Source of the DNA: Flavobacteria bacterium MS024-2A
Lineage (GTDB): Bacteria; Bacteroidota; Bacteroidia; Flavobacteriales; Flavobacteriaceae
Assembly: GCA_905182305.1 (NCBI GenBank)
Contig: CAJJBB010000003.1
Coordinates: 248,001 to 312,000, forward strand
Reading direction: 5' to 3'
DNA: 64,000 bases
Shown piece by piece: positions 51,583-61,077 of this stretch. Position numbers and translations under genes: made by a program. Positions within the stretch are counted from its first letter, which is position 1, and each line of letters opens with the position of its first letter. The notes beneath the pieces were generated by a model. The model was given only the letters and a program-made list of their open reading frames with translations. It had not been told where the DNA came from and did not search any database.

Positions 51583-52299
51583 ATGACCTCACTTAGTGTT
51601 AATATCAATAAAGTAGCAACTCTTCGAAACGCCCGAGGAGCAAATACCCCAAGCCTTTTAGAGGTTACCAGAGACCTTGAACGTTTTGGAGCACAGGGTA
51701 TCACAATTCATCCTCGTCCGGACCAACGTCATATTCGCTATGAAGATGTCTTTGCACTTCCTAGTGTTGTGACAACAGAATTTAATATTGAAGGAAATCC
51801 AATTCCTGAGTTTATTGAAATGGTACTGAAAATTAAGCCCACTCAAGTCACCTTAGTGCCTGATGCTCATGATGCTATTACTTCAAATGCTGGATGGGAT
51901 ACCCTAAAACACAAAGCTTTTTTAAAATCATCTATTAACCAACTTAAGGCTGAAGGAATTCGGACTTCTATTTTTGTTGATCCCTTAATAGCTATGGTTG
52001 AAGGTGCTTTAGAAACAGGCACAGATCGCATTGAGCTTTATACAGAGGCATTTGCTTCTGGATATTCTATCGACCCTCAAAAAGCTATAGCTCCTTATGT
52101 TTCTGCAGCAGAAAAAGCTAACGAACTTGGAATTGGCATAAACGCAGGACACGATTTAAGCCTAGAGAACATTGCTTTTTTTTCAAAAAATATTCCTCAA
52201 CTTTTAGAAGTTTCTATAGGCCATTCATTAATTTGTGAAAGTTTATATTTAGGTTTTGAAAATGTTATTCCTATGTACCTTCAACGCCTTTCTTTATGA
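51583..52299 (+). CDS. pdxJ: Pyridoxine 5'-phosphate synthase PdxJ (start moved to MTSLSVNINKV)
   Basis: LSVNINKVATLRNARG, GITIHPRPDQRHIRYEDV, GIGINAGHDLSLENI. Confidence 0.96.
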   Translation: MTSLSVNINKVATLRNARGANTPSLLEVTRDLERFGAQGITIHPRPDQRHIRYEDVFALPSVVTTEFNIEGNPIPEFIEMVLKIKPTQVTLVPDAHDAITSNAGWDTLKHKAFLKSSINQLKAEGIRTSIFVDPLIAMVEGALETGTDRIELYTEAFASGYSIDPQKAIAPYVSAAEKANELGIGINAGHDLSLENIAFFSKNIPQLLEVSIGHSLICESLYLGFENVIPMYLQRLSL

Positions 52300-53072
52300 A
52301 GATACTATACAGTAATATTATTGGTCAAGCAGATAAGGAATTAATCATACTACATGGATTTTTAGGTATGGGTGACAACTGGAAGACCCTTGCTAAAAAA
52401 TGGGCTTCTGTAGGCTTTAGAGTACATCTAATAGATCAAAGAAATCATGGAAGAAGTTTTTGGAGTGAAGAATTTTCATATAAAATTTTAGCTGAAGATG
52501 TTTTAGCCTATTGTGACCACCATAAATTATCAGAGGTATATGTTTTAGGGCATTCTATGGGAGGTAAAACAACCATGAATTTAGCAATTTTAGCGCCACA
52601 GTTGTTAAAGGCTTTTATAGTAGCAGATATTGTTCCAAAAAAATATATTCCCCATCATCAACAATTATTAAATGGTTTAGCACAGCTAGATTTTACTTTA
52701 ATTTCAAACCGTTCTGAGGCAAGTCTCCGTTTATCCCCTTTTGTTAAAGACGAAGGAACCCGTATGTTTTTACTTAGAAACTTGTATTGGATTTCTCCCG
52801 GAAAATTAGGCCTTCGGTTAAATATAGAGGTGCTTAAAAATGTAAGTGAAGTTATAGGTGATGGGTTAGATGCTTCTGCAATCTCTTCAATACCATGTCT
52901 TTTTGTAAAGGGGGAAAAGTCAGATTATATTCTTGAAACAGATTATCCTATTATTCAATATCATTTTCCTAAAGCTCAAAATATTACAGTTCCTAATGCA
53001 GGTCATTGGCTACACGCCGAAAACCCAATTTTCTTTTTTGATCAAGTTAATAATTGGCTTCAGCTACAATAA
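52296..53072 (+). CDS. Alpha/beta hydrolase (YbfF-like)
   Basis: LHGFLGMGDNWKTLAKKW, DQRNHGRSFW, VLGHSMGGKTTM. Confidence 0.93.
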   Translation: MKILYSNIIGQADKELIILHGFLGMGDNWKTLAKKWASVGFRVHLIDQRNHGRSFWSEEFSYKILAEDVLAYCDHHKLSEVYVLGHSMGGKTTMNLAILAPQLLKAFIVADIVPKKYIPHHQQLLNGLAQLDFTLISNRSEASLRLSPFVKDEGTRMFLLRNLYWISPGKLGLRLNIEVLKNVSEVIGDGLDASAISSIPCLFVKGEKSDYILETDYPIIQYHFPKAQNITVPNAGHWLHAENPIFFFDQVNNWLQLQ

Positions 53073-53166
53073 TGATTTTTAACATTCACAAGAAAATGTG
53101 TGATATTTATTGGAAGATTCGGTAGTGCCGGTAACATGGCTTATTTTTACAAAGAAAATTACAAAT

Positions 53167-53646
53167 ATGGATTTAACGATAAGACCAGCTATCTCTTCAG
53201 ATAGTAACGCCATAATAGGATTGATTAAAGAGCTAGCTCTTTTTGAAAAAGAACCCGAAAGTGTCATCTTGACTGAAGATGATGTTAAAGAATATGGTTT
53301 TGGTAAAAAACCTTTATTTGAATGTTTGATCGCTGAATTAGAAAATCAAGTGATTGGAATGGCATTATTTTACTCTCGATTTTCTACTTGGAAAGGACCC
53401 ACAATTCATTTAGAAGACTTGATTATTACTGAGGATTATAAAGGAAGAGGATATGGCACCCAACTATACTCGGCTTTTATAAACTATTCCTATGTCAAAG
53501 GAGTTCAACGCATTGAATGGAATGTTTTGGATTGGAATACTCCAGCGGTAAAATTTTATGAAAAAAGTGGTGCAAATGTCCTTCAAGAATGGTGTACTGT
53601 TCAAATGGACTTTGAGGCTATGAAAAGTTATTTAGCAAAACATTAA
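53167..53646 (+). CDS. GNAT family N-acetyltransferase (likely start 53167)
   Basis: DLTIRPAISSDSNAIIGLIKELALFEKEPE, EDYKGRGYGTQLYSAF, NTPAVKFYEKSGA. Confidence 0.92.
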   Translation: MDLTIRPAISSDSNAIIGLIKELALFEKEPESVILTEDDVKEYGFGKKPLFECLIAELENQVIGMALFYSRFSTWKGPTIHLEDLIITEDYKGRGYGTQLYSAFINYSYVKGVQRIEWNVLDWNTPAVKFYEKSGANVLQEWCTVQMDFEAMKSYLAKH

Positions 53647-53650
53647 TTGG

Positions 53651-54910
53651 GTGATGAAAGTATTTAAATTTGGAGGAGCATCGGTTAAAGATACTGCTGG
53701 AGTTAAAAACATTGTAAAAGTCCTTAAATCTGTAGGCTTTGAAAAAACGCTAGTAGTGATTTCTGCCATGGGAAAAAGCACCAATGCTTTAGAAGAAATT
53801 ATAAAGCAATATTTTAACGATAAGACAAAAACTCCACAAGGACTAATTGAATTAAAGGCTTATCATCTAAAAATTATTGAAGATCTTTTTAAAGAAAATC
53901 GAGTTGAGGTGTGCTCAGTGGTCAATGAATTATTTGAGGAACTACATGGGTTTATAAGGCTTAATAAATCTCCAGATTATAGCTATGTTTATGATCAAGT
54001 TGTCAGTTTTGGAGAGCTTTTATCAACCACTATTATCCATCATTATATAGTGAACCAAGGTATAGATTGCTGTTGGTTAGATGCTAGAAATTGCATTAAA
54101 ACAGATGATTATTATCGTGCAGCTAATCTTGATTGGGATGCTACGCTCACAAATGTGAAGAAACAGGTTGGGAATGCTTCGTTGGTTATCACTCAAGGAT
54201 TTATAGGGAGTAATTCAAATAATTTCACAACCACCTTAGGAAGGGAAGGATCGGATTATTCGGCAGCTATTTTTGGATACGCATTAAATGCAGAATCTGT
54301 AACTATTTGGAAAGATGTTCCAGGAATTCTTAACGCAGATCCACGTGTTTTTGAAGAGACTCAACTCCTTCATCAAATTTCTTACAGAGAGGCTATAGAA
54401 TTAGCTTTCTATGGAGCTTCTGTGATTCATCCTAAAACACTTCAGCCTTTACAAAGAAAAGAAATACCATTATTTGTAAAGTCTTTTGAAAACCCATTAG
54501 ATGATGGCACATCTGTCTCTAAAGGCAAAACATTAGAGCCCCATGTACCTTGTTATATTGTTAAAAAAGATCAGGTTTTAATTCAACTTTCTTCTATTGA
54601 TTTTTCATTTATTGTGGAAGAAAATATCAGCTATATTTTTAGTTTACTTCATGAATATCAAATGCCTGTTGAATTAATACAAAACTCTGCAATTACTTTT
54701 TCTGTTTGTGTCACAAACAAATATAGGAGACTACAAGAATTAGTTCTCGTTTTAAGGTCTAGATTTAATGTAGAAGTAATCGAAGGTGTCGATTTGTTTA
54801 CGATTCGTCATTTTGACATAAAGGCAACTCAATACATTGAAAAAACTGGAAAAGAAGTTCTTTTAGAGCAACGAACAAGTGAAACAGCCCAGTTTGTATT
54901 AAGAGCCTAA
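53651..54910 (+). CDS. Aspartate kinase
   Basis: KVFKFGGASVKDTAGVKNI, TTLGREGSDYSAAIFG, YGASVIHPKTLQPLQ. Confidence 0.94.
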   Translation: MMKVFKFGGASVKDTAGVKNIVKVLKSVGFEKTLVVISAMGKSTNALEEIIKQYFNDKTKTPQGLIELKAYHLKIIEDLFKENRVEVCSVVNELFEELHGFIRLNKSPDYSYVYDQVVSFGELLSTTIIHHYIVNQGIDCCWLDARNCIKTDDYYRAANLDWDATLTNVKKQVGNASLVITQGFIGSNSNNFTTTLGREGSDYSAAIFGYALNAESVTIWKDVPGILNADPRVFEETQLLHQISYREAIELAFYGASVIHPKTLQPLQRKEIPLFVKSFENPLDDGTSVSKGKTLEPHVPCYIVKKDQVLIQLSSIDFSFIVEENISYIFSLLHEYQMPVELIQNSAITFSVCVTNKYRRLQELVLVLRSRFNVEVIEGVDLFTIRHFDIKATQYIEKTGKEVLLEQRTSETAQFVLRA

Positions 54911-55344
54911 GAGCTACTTAGATTGGTTTTCACAAAAGTATTGCAGTACTTTTTTATTTCTTCGCGTGTTTTTCTAAATGCAACTTTATTTTCTTGCACG
55001 TCATTACTTTTTAGTTTTGAAGGGTCAGAAAAATTATGATGTAATTTTTTTGCATTTTTTGAAGGAATAATTGGACAATTTTCATAGGCATGATCACAAA
55101 CTGTTAAAATAAAATCAAAAGTAATCTTATCATATTCTTCTACTAAATTTGAGGTATAACTACTAATATCGATTCCTTCTTCTGCCATTGTGGCAATAGC
55201 CATAGGGTTCACTCCATGAGTTTCTATTCCGGCAGAATAAATGAAGGCAGTACCCCCAGTAAAATAGTTTAACCAGCCATGTGCTATTTGACTTCGGCAT
55301 GAATTTCCAGTACAGACAACTAAAACATTTTTTGGGGAATTCAT
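54907..55344 (-). CDS. Arsenate reductase / low-molecular-weight phosphatase family protein
   Basis: VLVVCTGNSCRSQIAHGWL P-loop, DFILTVCDHAYENCPI. Confidence 0.9.
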   Translation of the reverse strand: MNSPKNVLVVCTGNSCRSQIAHGWLNYFTGGTAFIYSAGIETHGVNPMAIATMAEEGIDISSYTSNLVEEYDKITFDFILTVCDHAYENCPIIPSKNAKKLHHNFSDPSKLKSNDVQENKVAFRKTREEIKKYCNTFVKTNLSSS

Positions 55345-56282
55345 AATATTTTGATTTTATTTAAAATAGTTTGTGCTAGTTTACGATGACTTTCAAAAGT
55401 CCAGCCACCTACATGGGGACTTAACAATACATTTTCTGCTGAGAGAAGATGCTCTAGTGCTATAGGGCGATTAGCTTTTTTAAAAATAGAACGAAAAGAA
55501 GCAGATTCATATTCTAAAACATCAAGTCCTGCACCTAAAATTTTTCCAGAATTAAGACCCTCTACTAAATCTTCAGTAACAACAGCTTTCCCTCGGGCAG
55601 TATTTAAAAACCAAAACGGTTTTTTCATTGCTTTAATAAATGAAGTGTTAATCATTTGATTGGTGCTTTCGGTTTGGGGTATATGTAAGCTTAAAACATC
55701 TGATTTTTCTTGTAAAGTTTTAATGGTTGCTTCTGTGGCATTTTTATCGCCAATACCGGGCAGGATATCATTATAGAGAATGGTTACATTAAAACCCTTT
55801 AATTTTTCAGCAAATTTCTTTCCTGTATTCCCATACCCAATAATACCTATTGTTTTTCCTTCTAATTCCCAGCCACGGTGTTCCTCTCTTAGCCAATTCC
55901 CTTGTCTAATACTCTGGTGGCCATTTCTAAGTTTATTCATAAGACTTAGTAAAAGTCCTAAGGTATGTTCCCCGACGGCATTTTTATTTCCTTCTGGAGC
56001 TGCAATAAGTAGTATGTTTTTACTTTGGGCATATTCTACATCAATATTTTCCATGCCTGCTCCCACGCGGGCAATAAATTTTAGATTTTTACCAGCATCT
56101 ATAAATTTTTTATTGACTGGGAATCTACTCCTAATTACCATTCCTGAGTAATTATGTAAATTTTTTAAAACTTCTTTTATTGGGGTTTCATAGGCTAAGA
56201 TATTTTTATATCCCAATGTTTCTAATCCTTCAACTAATAAAGGGTGATTTTCGTCTACATGAAGGATCAAAGGTGCTTTCAT
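55341..56282 (-). CDS. D-2-hydroxyacid dehydrogenase (phosphoglycerate dehydrogenase-like)
   Basis: RVGAGMENIDVEYAQSKNI, GKTIGIIGYGNTGKKFAEKL, FLNTARGKAVVTEDL. Confidence 0.92.
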   Translation of the reverse strand: MKAPLILHVDENHPLLVEGLETLGYKNILAYETPIKEVLKNLHNYSGMVIRSRFPVNKKFIDAGKNLKFIARVGAGMENIDVEYAQSKNILLIAAPEGNKNAVGEHTLGLLLSLMNKLRNGHQSIRQGNWLREEHRGWELEGKTIGIIGYGNTGKKFAEKLKGFNVTILYNDILPGIGDKNATEATIKTLQEKSDVLSLHIPQTESTNQMINTSFIKAMKKPFWFLNTARGKAVVTEDLVEGLNSGKILGAGLDVLEYESASFRSIFKKANRPIALEHLLSAENVLLSPHVGGWTFESHRKLAQTILNKIKIL

Positions 56283-57647
56283 TTAAAAGGCTAGAACAAG
56301 TTTGGCGATATAGAAAAATAAAAAAATACCAAAAATATCATTAGCAGTAGTAATAAAGGGACCTGTAGCAATTGCAGGGTCAATATTTTTTTTGTCTAGT
56401 ATGATAGGAACAAAAGTCCCCAAAAGTGCAGCGACTACTATCACCAGTATCATAGATCCTGCAATTGTAAGACTTACCAATAACTCTTGGTTAATTAGTG
56501 CACCAAAAAAAATAATGATTAATGCCAAAGCAAATCCATTAATTAGGCTCAAACCAACTTCTTTAATTAATCGTTTGAAAAGTGAGCCTTTAACCGCATC
56601 ATTCGCTAAACCTTGGACAATAATTGCAGAAGATTGAACACCCACATTACCTGCCATTGCAGCAATGAGAGGGGTATAAAAAAACAAATTCCGTAAACGA
56701 GGTAGTTCCATTATCGCCTCAAAATCTTGTAAAATAAAAACACTTCCAAGCCCCCCTAAAAGTCCTAAAAATAACCATGGGAGACGAGCTTTCACTAATT
56801 CAAAAATAGTATCATCTGCTTCAACATCTTTTGATATACCTGCTGCTAGTTGGTAATCTTTATCGGCTTCTTCTTTAATTACATCAACGATATCATCAAT
56901 TGTAATACGGCCCAAAAGTTCCTTTTTGTTATTTACAACTGGAATAGCCTCTAGATCATATTTAGACATGATTTTAGCAACCTCTTCGCTTTCTTGATCA
57001 ACAGTTACAAAATCAACTTTAGGAATGTAAATGTCCTTAACTTTATCTCTTGAATTTGCTGTTATTAAGTCTTTTAATGAAAGACGGCCTTTTAAGATAT
57101 TATTTTGATCAACTACATAAATGGAATGAACACGTGTTACGTTTTCTGCTTGTGCACGCATTTCATTTAGGCATTTTAAAACACTTAAATTTTCCTCAAC
57201 CTTAACGAGTTCTTTTGCCATTAAACTACCTGCAGTATTTTCATCATAACGAAGAAGATCTCGAATGTCTTTTACATGTTCGTCATCTTTCATTTGAGAC
57301 ATTACTTTTTCTTGTCTTGCCTCGGGTAATTCAAGAATTAAATCTGCAGCATCATCGGTTTTAAGTTCAGAAACTTCTCTAGCAATTTCTTTTATTGATA
57401 GATTATCTAAAATTTGCTCACGAGTATCAGGGTCAACTTCTGATAAGGCATCTGCCGTAGTTTCACTTTTTAAAAGCTTAATAATATACGTAGCCTCTTC
57501 TATAGAAAGTGTTTCTAATATTTCAGCAATATCTGCGTAGTGAATGGGCTTTAATTTCTTTCTTAACAAGGTATTGTTTCCCTGCTTGATAAGAGATTTG
57601 ATACTATTTAAAAAAGGCGTGTCAATTTGAAATGTTGCCATGGCCAA
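56283..57647 (-). CDS. mgtE: Magnesium transporter MgtE
   Basis: MgtE N domain, tandem CBS domains, TM domain [20 protein letters not shown]. Confidence 0.95.
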   Translation of the reverse strand: MAMATFQIDTPFLNSIKSLIKQGNNTLLRKKLKPIHYADIAEILETLSIEEATYIIKLLKSETTADALSEVDPDTREQILDNLSIKEIAREVSELKTDDAADLILELPEARQEKVMSQMKDDEHVKDIRDLLRYDENTAGSLMAKELVKVEENLSVLKCLNEMRAQAENVTRVHSIYVVDQNNILKGRLSLKDLITANSRDKVKDIYIPKVDFVTVDQESEEVAKIMSKYDLEAIPVVNNKKELLGRITIDDIVDVIKEEADKDYQLAAGISKDVEADDTIFELVKARLPWLFLGLLGGLGSVFILQDFEAIMELPRLRNLFFYTPLIAAMAGNVGVQSSAIIVQGLANDAVKGSLFKRLIKEVGLSLINGFALALIIIFFGALINQELLVSLTIAGSMILVIVVAALLGTFVPIILDKKNIDPAIATGPFITTANDIFGIFLFFYIAKLVLAF

Positions 57648-58407
57648 TCCTTTTTGTCAGTTGGATAAAGTCTACTCCAGAGAGCTTCTCTGGGCGTAAG
57701 TCAAAGATAACATCTTCTCTTAATAAATCAGGAAGATTCAATGTTTTTAAACTATTGCGTAATGTTTTGCGTCTTTGTTGAAAGCTTAATTTGATGATTT
57801 TAAAGAGTAATGATTCATCACAATCTAAGCTAAAATCTTCTTTACGAACCATTTGCATTACTGCGGAATTTACTTTTGGTGGTGGATTAAAGACCTCCGG
57901 AGGAACGGTAAATAAATAGGTTGTAGTATAAAATAGTTGTGCTAAAACAGAAAGAATTCCATATTTTTTAGAACCTGCAGGCTCACAAATCCTTTCGGCA
58001 ACTTCTTTTTGAAACATACCAGCAAAAAAAGGTATTTGCTCCCTGTTTTCTAATGTTTTGAAAACAATTTGAGTGGAAATATTATAAGGAAAATTACCTA
58101 TTATTGCGTAAGGATTTTTCCCCATGATTTTTTGTAAGTCTAACTTCAAAAAATCTCCTTCAGTTAGTGAAGCTTCTATTTCTGAATAAGTATTTTTAAG
58201 ATAAGTGACAGATTCTCTGTCTATTTCTATAAGGTGTAATTTTTTCTTTTTTGGAACTAAAAATTGGGTTAGAACACCCATTCCAGGACCTATTTCTAAA
58301 ACTGTTTCATAGTCTTCAAAGGTTAGTAGGTCAGCTATTTTTTTAGCAATTGTATTATCTTTTAGAAAATGTTGACCTAATTTCTTTTTTGCTCGTACGG
58401 GTTTCAT
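57622..58407 (-). CDS. rsmA: 16S rRNA dimethyladenosine transferase RsmA (KsgA)
   Basis: [55 protein letters not shown]. Confidence 0.96.
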   Translation of the reverse strand: MKPVRAKKKLGQHFLKDNTIAKKIADLLTFEDYETVLEIGPGMGVLTQFLVPKKKKLHLIEIDRESVTYLKNTYSEIEASLTEGDFLKLDLQKIMGKNPYAIIGNFPYNISTQIVFKTLENREQIPFFAGMFQKEVAERICEPAGSKKYGILSVLAQLFYTTTYLFTVPPEVFNPPPKVNSAVMQMVRKEDFSLDCDESLLFKIIKLSFQQRRKTLRNSLKTLNLPDLLREDVIFDLRPEKLSGVDFIQLTKRIGHGNISN

Positions 58408-58715
58408 GCTTGCTTGCTTACTAATTCAAGGTAAGTTTCAAAAAACAAAACTTGTTCTCCGAATTTTTGGCGAATTTCATTCTTATGAAAAGGCGCATCT
58501 TTATCAAGATATTCCTTAAGTGCTTGATTCGAATTTGCTTTATATTGAACTGCAAATGTTGGATCTGAAGGTTGATCCATGCTAACTTTCAAAATGGAAA
58601 TATCTTCAAAATAGTTAGTGGCAAATACTTTTGGAAGATGATACTTCTCCATCCATTCCATCCAAATCTCTAGTATTTCAGGAGCAACTTGCGAAGTAAC
58701 ATTATAGATAATCAT
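58404..58715 (-). CDS. DUF4286 family protein
   Basis: [43 protein letters not shown]; rsmA-serS context. Confidence 0.85.
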   Translation of the reverse strand: MIIYNVTSQVAPEILEIWMEWMEKYHLPKVFATNYFEDISILKVSMDQPSDPTFAVQYKANSNQALKEYLDKDAPFHKNEIRQKFGEQVLFFETYLELVSKQA

Positions 58716-59989
58716 TAGCTTATTTTGTCAAAACCAGTATAAGGAACCAGTGCTTTTGGTAGGACAATGCCTTCAGGTGTTTGACAATTTTCTAATAACC
58801 CCGCAACCACTCTTGGAAGTGCCAGAGAGCTTCCGTTTAAGGTATGAACACCTTGTTTTTTTCCACTTTTATCTTTGTATCTCAATTGCAAACGCTCTGC
58901 TTGAAAGTCATTAAAAGTTGAGACCGAGCTAATTTCTAACCACCGCTTTTGAGCTGTTGAGTAAATTTCAAAATCATAAGTAAGCGCAGAGGTAAAACCT
59001 AGATCGCCACCACATAATCGTAAAATACGGTATGGTAATTCGAGATCTTTTAATATGGATTTAATATGATCAACCATTTCGTCAAGTGCTTGCATTGCAT
59101 TTTGTGGTTCTTCAATACGAACAATCTCAACCTTGTCAAACTGATGTAAACGGTTAAGGCCTCTAACATGAGCGCCATAACTCCCTGCTTCTCTTCTGAA
59201 ACATGGCGTATATCCTGTTAGGCAGATGGGCAACTCTGAAGCATCTAATAGAGTGTCTCTGTAAAGGTTTGTCAAAGGGACTTCAGCTGTTGGAATTAGG
59301 TAAAGATCATCATTTTGAACATGGTACATTTGACCTTCTTTATCAGGCAGTTGTCCCGTTCCAAAACCAGAGGCTTCATTGACTAAGTGCGGCACTTGCA
59401 TTTCTTTGTATCCAGCTTCAGTATTTTTATCTAAAAAGAAATTAATGAGTCCTCGTTGTAATCGTGCACCTTTTCCTTTATAAACGGGAAATCCAGCACC
59501 AGTAATTTTACTACCCAATTCAAAATCGATAATATCATATTTGTTAGCAAGCTCCCAATGGGGGAGTGCACTAGAATCTAGAGTTGGGATAGTGCCTTCT
59601 TTAAAAATCTCTTGATTATCATCTTCACTATTGCCCTTGGGAACACTTTGGTGGGGAATGTTTGGTATTTGAGTTCTTAAGTCTAAAAGAGTCTCTATTG
59701 TTTCTTGTAATTGTTCTTGAAGGGTTTTAGTTTTTGTCTTTAGGCTTAACGTTTCTTCTTTAAGAATATTGGCTTTTGCTATTTCACCACTTTTGAAAAG
59801 ATCTCCTATCTCTTTTGCTAATTTATTTGCACTTGCTAGCTGCTGATCCAGAGTAGACTGTTGAATTCTCCTCTCTTGATCTAATTCGATGATTTCATTA
59901 ATCAGTTCGGGCTGTTTAAAGTTTCTTTTTTCCAAGCCTTTTAAGATGAGCCTCTTTGTTTTCTCTTATGAAGTGCAATCCTAGCATGG
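58715..59989 (-). CDS. serS: Serine-tRNA ligase (start extended to ATG at 59989)
   Basis: Core motifs FRREAGSYGAHVRGLNRLHQFDKVEIV, STFNDFQAERLQLRY; in-frame upstream extension MLGLHFIRENKEAHLKKG completes the N-terminal arm. Confidence 0.94.
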
Positions 59990-60018
59990 AGATAATTTTC
60001 TGTAAAAATAAAGTAATT

Positions 60019-60957
60019 TTAATTCCATCCTTTTAATGTGAGGTTTCTTTTACAAATTTCTTTGTCTTTTATTAATTGTTTTTTCAGGGCATCTAAGGAT
60101 TCAAACTTTTGTTCATCTCGAATTTTCTCAATAAAATGTATGGTTAGAGTACTGTCGTATATGTTTTTATCAAATTCAAAAATATGAACTTCTATGGTTT
60201 GCTTGTCTCCATTAAGGGTGGGTCTTGTTCCAATATTCATCATTCCATAGTATTGATTTTCATCATGGAAAGTGGATACTAAATACACGCCTTTTGGTGG
60301 AATGATTTTATGTTGAGAATCAATGAGTAGGTTTGCTGTTGGAAAGTTGATGGTTCTACCCAAGCTTTGGCCTTTAGTTACAGTTCCTGATAGCTTAAAA
60401 AATCGACCTAAAAAATCGACTACTTTTATAAAATCTCCATCTGAAATAGCAGTTCTAATTTTGGTAGAACTAACAGTAATGGCTGAAACATCTTGTGCTG
60501 GAATGATATTAACTTTAAAATCATATGTTTTTCCGAATGAAGTTAAATCAGCAACAGTTGCTTCTCTGTTTTTTCCAAAGCGATGGTCGTAACCAATGAA
60601 TAATTCGGAAATTTTAAGTTGATTCACTAAAATATCTCTAGTAAATTCAAGAGCACTTAATCTTGAAAATTCTTTTGAAAATGGATGTATAATTAGGGTG
60701 TCTACTCCAAGTTTTCTGAGAAAATCCTCTTTTTCGGCAAGTGTGTCAATGAGTTTAATTTGCGAATTTTTTTGTAAAACCATTCGAGGGTGTGGAAAAA
60801 AAGTCAAGACATTTGCTAGTAACTTTTTATTATGTGCTTTTTTAACTAAGGCTTTAATGATTTTTTGGTGGCCAATATGAACTCCATCAAAGGTTCCAAT
60901 TGTAAGAATGGATTTTGTATCAGAGCTATAATTTTGAATGTCTTGAACGACTTTCAT
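60019..60957 (-). CDS. ribF: Bifunctional riboflavin kinase / FAD synthetase
   Basis: LTIGTFDGVHIGHQKIIKALVK, YDHRFGKNREA, GRTINFPTANL. Confidence 0.95.
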   Translation of the reverse strand: MKVVQDIQNYSSDTKSILTIGTFDGVHIGHQKIIKALVKKAHNKKLLANVLTFFPHPRMVLQKNSQIKLIDTLAEKEDFLRKLGVDTLIIHPFSKEFSRLSALEFTRDILVNQLKISELFIGYDHRFGKNREATVADLTSFGKTYDFKVNIIPAQDVSAITVSSTKIRTAISDGDFIKVVDFLGRFFKLSGTVTKGQSLGRTINFPTANLLIDSQHKIIPPKGVYLVSTFHDENQYYGMMNIGTRPTLNGDKQTIEVHIFEFDKNIYDSTLTIHFIEKIRDEQKFESLDALKKQLIKDKEICKRNLTLKGWN

Positions 60958-61077
60958 TCTATGAAGAACAAATTAAATTTTACACCACAAAAATAAGCCA
61001 TTATAATACATAGACTAATTTGTTTACCTATTTTTAAACTCAAATATGCTTCCTTTTGATAAGCGGAATACTAATTA

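Noticed and set aside
54907-55344. Arsenic resistance island
   Set aside because: Only one LMW-phosphatase/arsenate-reductase-like gene is present; no arsR, acr3 or arsB nearby, and the neighbours are housekeeping genes.
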